Shown one piece after another: positions 34,506-49,500 of a stretch of DNA of 64,000 bases. Position 1 is the stretch's first letter. Each line of letters begins with the position of its first letter. Position numbers and translations under genes: made by a program. The stretch is from Paraescarpia echinospica (lineage: Eukaryota; Annelida; Polychaeta; Sabellida; Siboglinidae): contig CM034537.1 in assembly GCA_020002185.1 (NCBI GenBank), positions 69,742,048 through 69,806,047 on the forward strand, read 5' to 3'. The notes below the pieces were generated by a model. It ran no database searches and was not told the DNA's origin. It saw nothing but the letters and a program-made list of their open reading frames with translations.

Positions 34506-37500
34506 ATGACAGCCTCTCGTGGCAAGACTGGTGTGGGCTGTCTAGTGGTCGGGGCATTGCTGGCGGCCATTGGCTTCATCTCCATACCCGTATTTCACTG
34601 GTACATTCGCGGGGAAGTCATTAAGGTATGTATGCTACAACCTGTGTGTCGACATCCACCTTTCTGATTCTGTTCTAATATTATACAAGATGTGGGTCAA
34701 ACCTAATAGCACTAATAAGGAATGACACTCCTGTTTTCTCATGAACACGTCACTAGGAGGATGAAAAATGGAGAGAGAGAAGTATGGATAGAAAACTTTA
34801 GAAAGAAAAAACACAGCGAGTGGTTCTGCAATATTATACCTGACTCTTATGAGTCCTATCCGTGTACAGCAGGGAACACAGAGGAGAGCAACTTCAACCA
34901 GCATCTTTTACGCTATGAAATGACTGCAGATTTGGTCAAACTATCCATGGTAGTCAGTAAACTTGTTTTGTATTTCACAAAGCCCAGACAAGTTATGAAA
35001 GTAGTAACCCCTCAGTCAGCTGACACTACCCATTATCTAATATGCCACATAAGCGACGTAGCGTTTAGTTCTGCTGATCAATGAGGTTACATACGTACAA
35101 AGTATTCGGGATGGGCGCCGTGGGTGGATGGATGGATGTAAGTAATTAGTATGGTAAAGTTGTGTAACAATAATTGCATCAACAAGACAAGGCTTAGCCA
35201 AGCCACAAACCTTGAATCATCTGACCCCCTCCCATAGAAACTGAGTGCAGAAATTAAAGACCATGCAGTGCAATAATAGTATTTTTTTATAATCATCAGA
35301 ATTTGAAAATTACCTGAAGTATAATCCTGTAAATTGATTACATTTATATGTAAATTCTTATCTATGTGCCAGCCACAGACATTCTGTTGTTAAAGGAGGT
35401 AGAAGACGGTTGAACAATAAAACTGGGTGGTTGATGCTCCCCTGTCGGCACGTTTTTTGTCTTCTTTTCACTGATGACAAGTCCCAAGCCATCAGCGTAT
35501 CTGCTGACTGATTCCACAAGACGTTGTAGGCTCTGGGTGGTGTCTGAGAGGACAGCAATGTCATCAACAAAATCCAGGTCTGATAAAATAAACGCTTCTC
35601 CTTAACCCACACAGTCCCTTCATTGCCTGTGGTTGCTAGCCGCATGACGATGACCACAACAAAGAGAAGGGGGAAAAGAATGCAGCCTTGTCTAACACCA
35701 ACCATTACATTTCTCAATAATGTGTCTGAGTGTGAATATCTGCTCAGTACACGAGTGTTTGGGCCTACAGCCTGCTTGTTCCTCATGCAGTTCGCCATCT
35801 ACCACATCTCACATTCGGTTCAGTATCATCTGGCAGTACACTTTCCCTGGACAGCAGTGTCACACCTCTCCAGTTGTCACATTCAGTTAGGTTTCCTTTT
35901 TCGGGATACAGACAACAGCACCATCTTTCCAGTTTTCAAGAACGATGCCCAAGTCTTAGATGTGGTTGTCTAGTCTGCACATCCATTGTACAATTGTTTC
36001 ACCACCCGCTTTGATCATTTCAGTTGTGATTCCGTCCATGCCAGGTGACTTGTTTGTTTTGAGATTTGCAATGACCTTCCTCACTTTATCCTCCGAGAAC
36101 TCCTCTGTGTTTATTGGGAGTACGGTCTGAGGGTTGCCAGTGTGTGTGCTGGTGTGTCAGGTGCAGGTCTATTGAGAACCTCTTTAAAGTGTTCTGCCCA
36201 TCTCTCTAGTTTGTCCTCTCCTTTTCGATAGTAAAGATCCATCTTTGGTTTTATATAAAACAGACCAATTGCAATCTGCACCGACCTTTGTCTAGGTGAT
36301 GAGTTTTAGAGAATGTAGATACGAGTCTGTTTGAATGACTTGTTGTAACATCAGGGTGGATGAAATACAAGTTGTGTTGCGGAGTGAGACCAAATACACT
36401 TAACAAGACAGTTGTAAAATCTTTCAGTTTCAATGTTAGCTATAAATAATGATGGTCAACATTTCAGAAATAATTGTTTATGAATGTTTAATTTATTGCT
36501 TTATTTCAAGTCAAGATGATCATGCAGTTCAATGCTAATTCAGTTTTTCTACATGTAGATGTTTATTATGGTTAATTATATTAATTTAATTTTTTATCTA
36601 ATTCTACACCAAGGGCTATTTCTCTCATGCCTCGAACAGTAGGTCATATATAGAAAATAAACTTAATCTGTATGTTACGATATAATGATGGTATTGGTGT
36701 CATTCTCTGTTGTTTTAGAACATCATCTTACACAATGGTACACAGCTGTACTCGATGTGGCGCCACCCTACAGTTCCCATCCACCTACAGTTCTACGTGT
36801 TCGACCTGATGAATCCTTACGAGTCTTCTCGTGGTGCCAAACCATCTTTCACCCAGAAGGGACCGTATACATACCGCGAAGCCGTGCACAAGATTGAGAT
36901 ACAGCACAATGATAATGATACAGTAACCTATCGACAGGTGAAGATGTATCAGTTTGACAGAGATTTGTCAGTCGGACCTGAAACGGACACATTTACTACG
37001 GTTAACATTCCAGTCGTGGTTAGTAGGCCAAATGAAGCATTATTTTACTGTGATCAAACATAGCTGATGTGTTCCTTAAAATATGTTGCATTCAGCCATT
37101 CAGGTATGTTATTGAAATTACTTTCTTACAGTTGACCTATCCAACACATGACCTGTTGCCTAGCAACGATGTCCATCAAGCCATCAAACATGGATACCAA
37201 ACTCATGAAGCATTCGGTCAGTCTGTCATGTATTTTGTTGAAATTTGGGCCTCAAATGTTTTTTATGGCAAAAACATAAGAGAGAATTGTTTTAGAGAGA
37301 ACTGTATGCAGGAGAGATTGATCTAGTGGACATAGGCAAGCAATGACATACTATTGGTGTAGAGTGAAGAAAGCATGCTCACTGGTGACACATATATATA
37401 TTTTAAGTAATTTAAAACAGGATGGATTGAATCATGACAAGTTACCTGATTTGCCAGAAATATTACATCATGTTGCCTCTGAAAGAAATAAGTTATAATA

Positions 37501-40500
37501 AATAATTTTGTTTTATTTTATCAAATTTATGTAGTGCCAGATCCAAGTTTGTCCATGGCGCTTCACAGTGTGTATTAAATTACATAAAATAGTGTAGAAT
37601 TGCAAAAAATGTATTAAAATACTACTAATGTTAAGAATAATTTTAAATAGAATAAAATGGTGTAGAATTAAGTAAGTTATGGGGCTGTTTGGAGGAAGAA
37701 TGTTTGTGTGACGAGTCTTTGTGCACTGGTCACTGTAGCGTGTGCCCTGTCCTGTAGGTTGTGGCTGACTGGGTGCGGTACCAGCCGGACCTTGTTAAGA
37801 GGTCAGCCAGTGTCCTCCTGTCACTCTTCAAGGAAGATCTGTTCTACACAATCAGCATTCAGCAGATTGTCTGGGGCTACCAGGACCCGATGCTTCGACT
37901 TGCCAAGAAGTTCTTACCGGGCTGGTTCTACACTGACAATGTGGGGTTCCTTGCAGGGGTAAGAGGTCACACCTACTTAACATGCAATCTTGCTGTCAGA
38001 ACGCAGTGGGGACATTCCATGCCAAATCAGTCAAAAACAAAAAGCAAAAAACATGTAACCTCCAGTTTTGCTGATTTTTTAATGTATACATATTTAACAA
38101 TAATCATGGAAAGTTTGATCATGTGCATTTGAATACTTTAGGAGTTATGCAATTTTAAACACATTTCTTATGTCTTGTTAATAGAGAGGTTGAGGAGATT
38201 GAGAGGAGATCAGATAGAAGTGTTTAAAATAATGAATGGTTATGAAAATATTGATAGAATTATGTTTTTCTCAGTTAAGAAAGATAGAAAGACTAGAGGA
38301 CATGAAGTTACATTAGTAAAGGAGCAGTGTAGATTAGATATAAGAAAGTTCTCATTTTCACAAAGGGCTGTAAATGAATGGAATAGATTATCTGCTGATT
38401 GTGTGGGTGCTAGTAGCGTGAATATGTTTTAAAATAAAATCGACACATACCTCAGAGTTCTGATGTTGCTCCAACTTTTGTTGACCAGCTGTAAGTCGCA
38501 GTCGATTGTTTGGTACCAATTCATTCTTGGTTGTCCCCTCTTTCTCTGGCCAGCTGGTATCCACCATAGCGTTTGTGGGCAGGTCTAGTAGGTGGGAGCC
38601 TTGTGACATGACAGACCCAGCTCATTTGTCTTCTGCAGATAGTCATTTGGGGTTGAATACTTAAATTTGGTTTTCTTGGCTTGTTTTTAGTTGCCATGTT
38701 TCACATCCATACAGGAGGGTTGGTATAATGTTTGAGTTATAAAAGCGAAGTTTAGATTTCAAGGTCAATTTCTTGTTGTTCCAAATTCTCCTCAGCTAGT
38801 TGAAGGCTGCTGACACTTTCCCCACTCTGCAGTTTAGTTCATGATCAATGATTCGTTGGTTGTTGATGGAGCTGCCAAAAGTTTCCGACTGTTTCTACTT
38901 TTTTCTGGTTGATCAAAACATCTGTGGGTGGTTGATGCTCCCCTGTCGGCACATTTTTTGTCTTCTTTTCACTGATGACAAGTCCCAAGCCATCAGCGTA
39001 TCTGCTGACTGATTCCACAAGACGTTGTAGGCTCTGGGTGGTGTCTGAGAGGACAGCAATGTCATCAACAAAATCCAGGTCTGATAAAATAAACGCTTCT
39101 CCTTAACCCACACAGTCCCTTCATTGCCTGTGGTTGCTAGCTGCATGACGATGGCCACAACAAAGAGAAGGGGGAAAAGAATGCAGCCTTGTCTGACACC
39201 AACCATTACATTTCTCAATAATGTGTCTGAATGAATATCTGCTCAGCACACGAGTGTTTGGGCCTACAGCCTGCTTGTTCCTCATGCAGTTCGCCATCTA
39301 CCACATCTCACATTCGGTTCAGTATCATCTGGCAGTACACTTTCCCTGGACAGCAGTGTCACACCTCTCCAGTTGTCACATTCAGTTAGGTTTCCTTTTT
39401 TCGGGATACAGACAACAGCACCATCTTTCCAGTTTTCAAGAACGATACCCAAGTCTCAGATGTGGTCGTCTAGTCTGCACATCCATTGTACAATTGTTTC
39501 ACCACCCGCTTTGATCATTTCAGTTGTGATTCCGTCAATGCCAGGTGACTTGTTTGTTTTGAGAGTTGCAATGACCTTCCTCACTTTATCCTCCGAGAAC
39601 TCCTCTGTGTTTATTGGGAGTACGGTCTGAGGGTTGCCAGTCTGTGCTGGTGTGTCAGGTGCAGGTCTATTGAGAACTTCTCTAAAGTGTTCTGCCCATC
39701 TGTCTAGTTTGTCCTCTCCTTTTCGATAGTAAAGATCCATCTTTGGTTTTGTATGTGGACACCGTCCAGACCTTGCCTTTGTGCTGCCAGTGATTTTCTT
39801 GGCAATGCGGTAGACATGAATCATGTCATTTTGGGCAGCTGTGTTCTCTGCCTCCTGTGCCTTCTGTCAAACCTTTTGTGCACTGTGCTACACTTCATTG
39901 TCCATCTTACTATAGGCCCGGTAGGAAGCTGTGCTGCAGGACTCATTTTGCTGTTTCTGTTGCAGGAGTTTCCTTTCTGCAATCAGTCCCCATGTGTGAT
40001 GACTGATCCAAGACTCCTTCAGAGAGTACTGGATTCCCAGAACATCTTTGCCCTCTGCCAACATCACATCTTTCATCTTCTCCCACCATTCCATTGAACC
40101 TGTTGTAGGATCTGAAAAGGTAGCAAAATGAATTCTCAGGACTCTTGGAATTTATATTTGGTCACTGGGTTCTGGAGCTTGTTCATAGCGAATCTCTTAG
40201 TTATGTTTGACTTCTTCTTTTGTGTCCTCAACTTGATCTTAATCTTTGCAATAACCAAGTGATGGTCACTACAGATGTCAGCTCCACGGTGCACTCAGAC
40301 GTCCTGTAGACATGGAGTTCTCCAGCCTGGTCCAACAGCAAAATGGTCAATCTGTGTGATGGTCTTGTGGTCATTTGAAAACCATGTTATTTTGTGTATG
40401 TCTTTGTGCTCAAAGAGTGTAGATCCAATCACTAAATTGTTCATTGCACAGAATTGCACAAAGCAGTTGCCATTATCTGTACATTTCCCAAATGCATGTG

Positions 40501-43500
40501 GCCCTAGGACATGTTCAAAACCAAACCTATCTCCACCAATCTGTCTTGGCAGCACTTGTACATATATTCCCACACATTAAGAATGGTATAATAATATCTA
40601 ACCATTGTACCTACTCCCAGGCTCCCAGACAATGTTTCAATCTGCCATAGTAGTGTTGTCTGCCTTATTGTTTCATTGGCTCAGACGTACATAAGTGAAG
40701 AGGACCGAGTGAAGTGGCAAGTTCTGGAAGTTTATCAGTGCAGAGGACATAAGGGCTTGCTGTGATCCACATCAACTGCACCCGAGTTAAAGAAAAAAAA
40801 CGACTTAAGTCCATATCTTCAAAATTACTTGCTTACTTTTTGATGACCTCTATCTCTATTAAGGAAGGTCAGATGGACCTAAAATGTATCTAAAACATAG
40901 ACACATGAACGTAATCCAACACACAAAGTTTCATCAAAATCAAAGATGGACATGTAAATTTCACCCTATTTTGACTGATTTGACATGGAATGTCCTCGTA
41001 CTTTTTACACATGTACATATTAAGGACACCAACACATGTAGATAATGATCTAAAACGGTAAATAATAATGAAGATAACAAAACATGGCAAATTCTAGGAA
41101 GGCAGCCTCTATTTGCATACTGACAGAGCATTATAACTGGACTAAGTTCCCATATTACAGCATTAAAGTGACGTAAGAAATGCAATTAAAAGTGCATAAC
41201 TCCAAAAGTATTCAAATGTGTACGATCAAACTTTCAGTAATTATTGCTAAATATGTATGCTTCAACATAAACAAATAAATTAAAATGGAGGTTACACGTT
41301 TTTGCTAGGTCAGGTCAAGGTCAAACAATTTGTTTAATATGTTTTAAAAATTGTAGTGTGTTGTTCACTGTCTACATGGGTAGCCAATTCTAAGAGCTTT
41401 AAAATGACACAAACATCACATCTGTAGGTCTTCTAGGACAGGAGTTATTACACCTGAAAGGTTGTTGGTTATCAAGGTCAGGTCAAACTTTTATGACCTC
41501 TATCTCTGGAAAGGAAAATCAGATTGACCTATAATTTGGTTTGTAACATAAACTCACGAACATAAACCAACACACCAAGTTTCGTCAAAATCGATGACGG
41601 ACATGTAAATTCTTGATTGATTTTGGTATGGAATGCTCCAGTGGTGCAGTGGCTAGAGCATCAGAGAGAACCCGAGTTCGAATCCTGTGCTGCTTTTTTA
41701 ACTTTGGGCAAGTTCGTTCACTCTACATCGTTCCAGTTAACGTAGCTGTATGAATGAGTACCTGGCTGTAGATCGTGGCCAGTGGGTATTTGCATACAAA
41801 CAGTCTTCACCCAGTAATTGCAAGGGTGTGGTTCAATTGAATAGGTCTGCCAGGGAGTAAAATGTAAATCACTTCGAGCAGTCCTAGGAATACTGCTCTA
41901 TTATTTATAAGAACTTGCCTTTTTTAAACAAACGTAAAGTGACCATAAAACAAAAAACATAAGGTTAACATATAATATTAGTAAATGAAAAGGACATTTA
42001 TGCAGGGTAGTCACTAATATAATTGTGTAATGTTTGAAAATATAACTGTGGGAAAGGATAGTATGGTTTGGTTGGATTCAATTTACATGAATTGTGGCCT
42101 CAAACAGTTAGTATAGAGAAAGTGGGACCAGAATTTGTTTTTGATCATCACAATTCTTCTACAAAAATAATTGCAACCAACTTAAGGTCTCTGTAACAGT
42201 TTTTTGTGTTACTGTGAACCTTACAATATATTACTATATATGTCTATTTGAATCTGACTTAAAAAATTAAGTAAGTCATATGCAGTAGGAGCTAACTTGT
42301 TTTGTGGTGTTCATGTTTCACAGAAGAACAATACAGATGATGGCGTCTACACAGTGTTTACTGGAGAGGGTGACATTACACGGCTCGGATACATTGACAA
42401 ATACAACGGCTCAAAGTGAGTTTATTCGGACATTTCTAATTACATTTTTACAGTTATTCACTACTCTCTGGCCTCTGCTATTGGTGGTTGTAAAATATCC
42501 TAAACTCAAATGGAAAGGGAGAAAATACAGTAGAACCTGTTTTGGCTACACTTGAATTGAGCACAGTTTGCAAACACCAAAACCAAAATTCTGCTTACAG
42601 TTTTATAATGTTATTGATAAAGCAAAACAATGCAGAAAAAGTCATTGACTGCGTAAATAAACCTCGCTCATGCTACAGGATGTGAATGCATCAGCCACTC
42701 ACTAGCTTTGATAGGGGGCTTTCTAATGGGGTGCTTGATATTAGATTTGTTGCATCTTTTCTGCATTACGTAAATGACTAGGACACTGCTGCAATTTTCC
42801 GCTGTGCAGTCGCTTATTTTGAAGCCAGTAATCAGAATTTTGGCTGTCATCATGTAGTCAAAATTTATTGTTAGTAAATAATGAATATACTTGCAAATTG
42901 CAGTCCAGTTATACTTTAAAATACATTCTATTGCATAACGGTGACAGTTGACACAGAACCATTACTAGTTCGATTGCTCAGACCAGTTGAATGATGTCAA
43001 GTTAACCAGTGTCCCATATCCATGCTAAGATGATTATCACAAGATGATGGTGCTTTCAGATACCTCCCATTCTGGAGTACGCCATATGCAAATGCAGTGA
43101 ACGGCACAGGTGAGTGAATTGTATGGGTGAGTGAACTGCACGGCTGAGTGAACTGCACGAATGAGTGACCTGCATGGGTGTGTGAACTGTACGGGTGAGT
43201 GAACTGTGTAGCACTGGGCGTAGTTCAACTGTTGTTCACTCTTTCGTGTTAGTTGTAAGTCAAGTATTTCAAACAAAACATGTACATCGGTATGCATTGT
43301 CCAAAGTAACAATTTAACAAAAAACTAATCAGCAAGCTCAACACTTCAAATTCGATTACCCAATTCAGTGAGTGTTTTTGGTTAAGGTCTCATGTCAGTT
43401 GTTGGCATGGAATCATTGTACAGCTGTATCATCAGAATGAATAATGTTGATGTGCTGTCCTGAACTGTTGACATCTCCCCTGTTGTAGATGGTTCCATAC

Positions 43501-46500
43501 ACCCCCCGTTCATGACCAAAGACACTACTCTACAAATGTTCCAGTCTATAATCTGCAGGTGACTTGCTTTAAGTCATCTTATTTCTTGCCATCATCTTAA
43601 GCGAAATGCTGCACCAATGTACAGACATACCAGACCAAAATGCTACACAACTGCTATATACTAGAAAGAGCTGGTTGTTAATATTATGTTTAATAATTTT
43701 GATTATAGAATTTGTATCGATTTGACACTGCATTCAGTACATGATTATTCTCATCTGAGCATGTGTGGCTATCAGTCGATCAATGTATTTGTCTCAAACC
43801 ATTACAGAACAAACAAAACAAGTCAAGCATGCACAACAATGAGGGCATTGTGTGTAATTAAATAATGAAAATATAGTCATAAATTAAATAGAATTTATAA
43901 GATATTTCTCCCAGAATGTTTTTACAATGAATCCATGTACCTATGAATGGGCAGGTTCCATACATATGGCTCTACGAATTTCAGTAATAATAAATATATG
44001 TGACATACCCAATTTGTAAGATGTTGGTTAGCTGTGGCATGCTGTTGTATTTTTGTTAGACATTGATTCATGTCACATCTCTTCCTACAGGTCGGGTACA
44101 GCTGTATTTGACAGCACCACAGTATCACCCTACAACATTGAGTTGTACCGGTTTGTAGCGCCACGTTCATCTTTTGCCTCAGCCAAAGATAATCCAGACA
44201 ATGCTGGGTTCTGTACACCGTACGGCCACTGCATGGGGTCTGGTGTTCTCAATGTGTCTACATGTCAGCAGGGTGAGTAACCTGCAGTGCTGTACTTTGT
44301 GTACTGAAACTATTATACGTGGACATTAATGTGGTAGGATTAAAATGGACAACTGGATTCAGGTAATCTAGCTAACAATACCACAAAACTATATGAGAAA
44401 TAATCACATTAATCCAAAAACATATATATTGTATGCAAATTAGTATTTTGCAGAAAACAAATATATCAGTGGTAGTAACCATTATTTTGTTACAAGTCTG
44501 TTGGAATCTGTCACAGGTTATTATTTTTAAGATCATAATGCTACTGTATTATAATATATTAGCTGTAGTACCTGGCTTTGTGTAGGATGATTTGATTATT
44601 TTAATTTGCAAAAATCACCATGCCGAATTAACCATGGTCTGGACCAGCACTTGTATGGTGATTTTCAACATAAATATATTTACATCATTTTAGTAAATTA
44701 TTTATATTACAAATGTTGTCCTTTTCTCCATATTCCATGTACTTGCTAGCGTATTTTTTGAAATTGCTATGTTATTAGTATAGAAAAATGAGAAACATAT
44801 TTCTCTCAATATTTTCTTGTAGAACAGTAAGTGAGAAACATATTTCAATCAGTATTTTCTTATAGAATAGTAAGTGAGAAACATCTCAATCAGTATTTTC
44901 TTATAGAACAGTAAGTGAGAAACATATTCCAATCAGTATTTTCTTATAGAACAGTAAGTGAGAAACATATTTCATTCAGCATTTTCTTGTAGAACAGTAA
45001 GTGAGAAACATATTTGTATCAATATTTTCATAACCATTCAGTGTCATACAATTACAGTGTATCATCTTGGAGTTACTCGCCTTGTCTGTAGGGTTATTGA
45101 ATCATATGTGACAGTGTATCATCTTGGAGTTACTCGCCTTGTCTGTAGGGTTATTGAATCATATGTGACAGTGTATCATCTTGGAGTTACTCGCCTTGTC
45201 TGTAGGGTTATTGAATCATATGTGACAGTGTATCATCTTGGAGTTACTCGCCTTGTCTGTAGGGTTATTGAATCATATGTGACAGTGTATCATCTTGGAG
45301 TTACTCGCCTTGTCTGTAGGGTTATTGAATCATATGTGACCTATCTTAACGAAATGAATCGGATGTCGGCAAATCTGATTTTCCATAAATGCCGTTTATG
45401 TGAACAAATCGCAAATCCATCGATTTTAAGATTTCCCCTGAAAATTATTCTTTGGTATTTGTTTTATCGATTGCTACTCTAGCTACCCTCTAATTAACTC
45501 TGTTTTGTGTATTATAAAGCGATTTTTGTAGAGCTGTGCGAAGTGTTCCGCTCGTTTTCCTTAAAATAACGCCAAAAATGCCAGTAATTGCACGCGTTCG
45601 CAACTGCTAATTTTGGGATGCTCCTAACATATGGGATATCACCACAAAGCTTGACGCGTCATCTTCCTATATATGGGCATAAATATGCTAATAACTACAT
45701 TCTGTGACCTCCAGAGAGCTTGGAAGACACCCCCTGTTTACGCCAGCTGTGTAAACAATTTGGATCACGTGGTAGCAACAGCAACTGTGTGACCCAGGCA
45801 ACTGTTCTCATTGGTTCAGTGATGGGTCATTTACATAATCTGTAAACACACTCATGTGCACAATGTATTTCACCGCGTCACTGCTGACCCAGATAACGAT
45901 TAAGAAGACGTGAAGAATGGCGTTTAACGTGGCGAAGCTGTTAAATTCTGATGGAAGTGATCGTGCACAGATTGACAGTTTGATCGAGGAGTATTTTTTG
46001 GAAGACTTAACGGATGGAAGCGAGCCTGACGGGCACAAAATTTTAGCTAGATCTGTCCACAGTAACTAAGGTACATTTCATGAAACATAACGAATATTAT
46101 GCATCAACTTCGACGGCCATTTTCTGGGTTTGAAGGTTTCTACCCCACATGTGTTTGTTAAGCCATAACTTCAGTTAGAATTACGATATCTTCTTACATG
46201 ATACATCATGTGAAAGCAGATATTCTGCTCTTTCCAACGCTACTATTAACTCAATATTAAAAATTTCCGATATGCGACTCATTTCGTTAAGATGGGTCAC
46301 ATATGTTCTTTCACTGAAAACAAAATCTGACTGTGCTGTAGTATACTGGACATTACTGGTTCACTTGGTTACTGTTGAGCACAGTCGTAATATGTAGTTC
46401 AGAAATCTTTCTGCAAGGTATAAATGTTATTAACCCATTATACCCCGGCCAGTTAAATTGTCCTGCTGCCACAGATTTCAACATTTCTGGGTGCCTGCAG

Positions 46501-49500
46501 GTTTTAAGCTGGATCTTCAAAACTATTGATTATCTGTAATTGCAAGTTGTGTTTATTTTGATATTCATTGAAGTATCTTTGAAATGATGTCATTATGGTG
46601 TCGATTGGGGAAATATATGTTGTCATTTATATGTAACAAAAATAGAAAATTAATATTCTGGACAACTAGTAGAATGTCATACATTTTATTGATATCAAAT
46701 GCATTCTACTGTGTATTTACACTTGCCATGCTTTGCTTAGACATGAGACAATCAATTCACTTTGTATAAATATAGACAGCAAACACAGCTTAGTAAGACT
46801 TCTATCTGGTTGCTGTCATCCTACGTATGGCTTCTGTGTCATGTCAACGTCAGTGTTGACATTGTGATCACTAGTATATTGACACCTGAATTTCTGAAAC
46901 AACCAAATGTCAACCATTAGAACAACTGACAGAGTGATAGAATACTTACCTAATAATTCATTATAATAAAAGACACAATTTTCATGTAGCAACATATAAA
47001 CAGCAGTCTCAGTGCCGAAAACCCAACTGACGGTGACCAAACTTGGACAACGAAACATAAACAAAGCCCAACTCATCGATGTTATCTCTCTTTCAGTCGC
47101 ATTTTGAACATAATTACCTTTAGTTTTCAGTGTCAGAATTGTCCAATCCAACGAAATAATAGCACAAACATTGTCATTAGTAAACAAGTACAAGGTCCAA
47201 GGCGCCGCCATTTTTGAAACTCCACAGGTGGTGAACTTCTATCGCAAAAAACTAAGTTTTTTTTCAATGCAAGCACATGTCGAAAATACCAACAATTCAT
47301 AGCTCAGATATCAAGGAATCAGCCAGTATTAGTCTCTTACGTATGCGCAAGATGGGGCCACCGCTAGAGGCTGTATCTCCACCGGGCGCTCCGAGGAGAA
47401 AACACCCGGGCGCTTTCGGATGCGGTGGGACTAATGAGTTAATCAGAACCATTTAATTCATCAATGGCATGTAAACAATGCGTCAAAGAAGTTGTTCATT
47501 CAATATATAAACACCACAGGCTGTTCAGTAACTTTCCTGTGGTGAATAGTGTGAACAGTTTTACAATTTTGTCCAATAAATTTTAATATTGTGAATGTTT
47601 ACTTCACTGTCACCGATATGGCGCACTATTGTCACATGATGGCATTTGCTATCAAACTATGTGTCAGAAAACTGTTCGCCTCATTTTAATATGAAACATT
47701 TAACTTTGTTGCAAGTTTGCCCACAGTGATCAATATATATCTAACTAAAGACGTATCTAATGTGAGATCCAGTGAAATATCAAGAGGCAGCAGAAATTGA
47801 GACCCAGCAGAAAACGTGACAATGACTATACATCATAACAACTTGATGTTGTGTTTATTCTCTGCCAGTGGTCCACTTCTACATTCCTCTCATCGTGACG
47901 TTGTGTTTGTTCTCTGCCAGTGGTCCACTTCTACATTCCTCTCAATGTGATGTTGTGTTTGTTCTCTGCCAGTGGTCCACTTCTACATTCCTCTGAATGT
48001 GACGTTGTGTTTGTTCTCTGCCAGTGGACCACTTCTACATTCCTCTCAATGTGACGTTGTGTTTGTTCTCTGCCAGTGGACCACTTCTATATTCCTCTCA
48101 ACGTGACGTTGTGTTTGTTCTCTGCCAGTGGTCCACTTCTACATTCCTCTCAACGTGACGTTGTGTTTGTTCTCTGCCGGTGGACCACTTCTACATTCCT
48201 CTCAATGTGACGTTGTGTTTGTTCTCTGCCAGTGGACCACTTCTATATTCCTCTCAACGTGACGTTGTGTTTGTTCTCTGCCAGTGGTCCACTTCTACAT
48301 TCCTCTCAACGTGACGTTGTGTTTGTTCTCTGCCGGTGGACCACTTCTACATTCCTCTCAATGTGACATTGTGTTTGTTCTCTGCCAGTGGTCCACTTCT
48401 ACATTCTCTCAATGTGACGTTGTGTTTGTTCTCTGCCAGTGGACCACTTCTACATTCCTCTCAATGTGACCTTGTGTTTGTTCTCTGCCAGTGGACCACT
48501 TCTACATTCCTCTCAACGTGACATTGTGTTTGTTCTCTGCCAGTGGTCCACTTCTACATTCCTCTCAATGTGACGTTGTGTTTGTTCTCTGCAAGTGGAC
48601 CACTTCTACATTCCTCTCAATGTGATGTTGTGTTTGTTCTCTGCCAGTGGACCACTTCTACATTCCTCTCAATGTGACGTTGTGTTTGTTCTCTGCCAGT
48701 GGACCACTTCTACATTCCTCTCAACGTGACTTTGTGTTTGTTCTCTGCCAGTGGTCCACTTCTACATTCCTCTCAATGTGACGTTGTGTTTGTTCTCTGC
48801 CAGTGGACCACTTCTACATTCCTCTGAATGTGACGTTGTGTTTGTTCTCTGCCAGTGGACCACTTCTACATTCCTCTCAACGTGACATTGTGTTTGTTCT
48901 CTGCCAGTGGTCCACTTCTACATTCCTCTGAATGTGACGTTGTGTTTGTTCTCTGCCAGTGGACCACTTCTACATTCCTCTGAACGTGACGTTGTGTTTG
49001 TTCTCTGCCAGTGAACCACTTCTACATTCCTCTCAATGTGACGTTGTGTTTGTTCTCTGCCAGTGGACCACTTCTACATTCCTCTCAACGTGACGTTGTG
49101 TTTGTTCTCTGCCAGTGGTCCACTTCTACATTCCTCTCAACGTGACGTTGTGTTTGTTCTCTGCCAGTGGTCAACTTCTACATTCCTCTCAATGTGACGT
49201 TGTGTTTGTTCTCTGCCAGTGGACCACTTCTACATTCCTCTCAATGTGACATTGTGTTTGTTCTCTGCCAGTGGACCACTTCTACATTCCTCTCAATGTG
49301 ATGTTGTGTTTGTTCTCTGCCAGTGGACCACTTCTACATTCCTCTCAACGTGACTTTGTGTTTGTTCTCTGCCAGTGGTCCACTTCTACATTCCTCTCAA
49401 TGTGACGTTGTGTTTGTTCTCTGCCAGTGGACCACTTCTACATTCCTCTCAATGTGACGTTGTGTTTGTTCTCTGCCAGTGGACCACTTCTACATTCCTC

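Noticed and set aside
37131..37326. A frame after a possible acceptor (CTTACAG) between exons 2 and 3 of the CD36-family gene
   Set aside because: It does not match the family, has no suitable donor, and the neighbouring exons join in frame without it.
44958..45482. A 174-codon frame with five 19-residue repeats
   Set aside because: The repeat unit is a multiple of three, so it stays open by arithmetic; it lies in an intron and extends into a transposon end.
48284..48521. Open frames within the 52-bp array
   Set aside because: The products change phase every unit and are by-products of the repeat.
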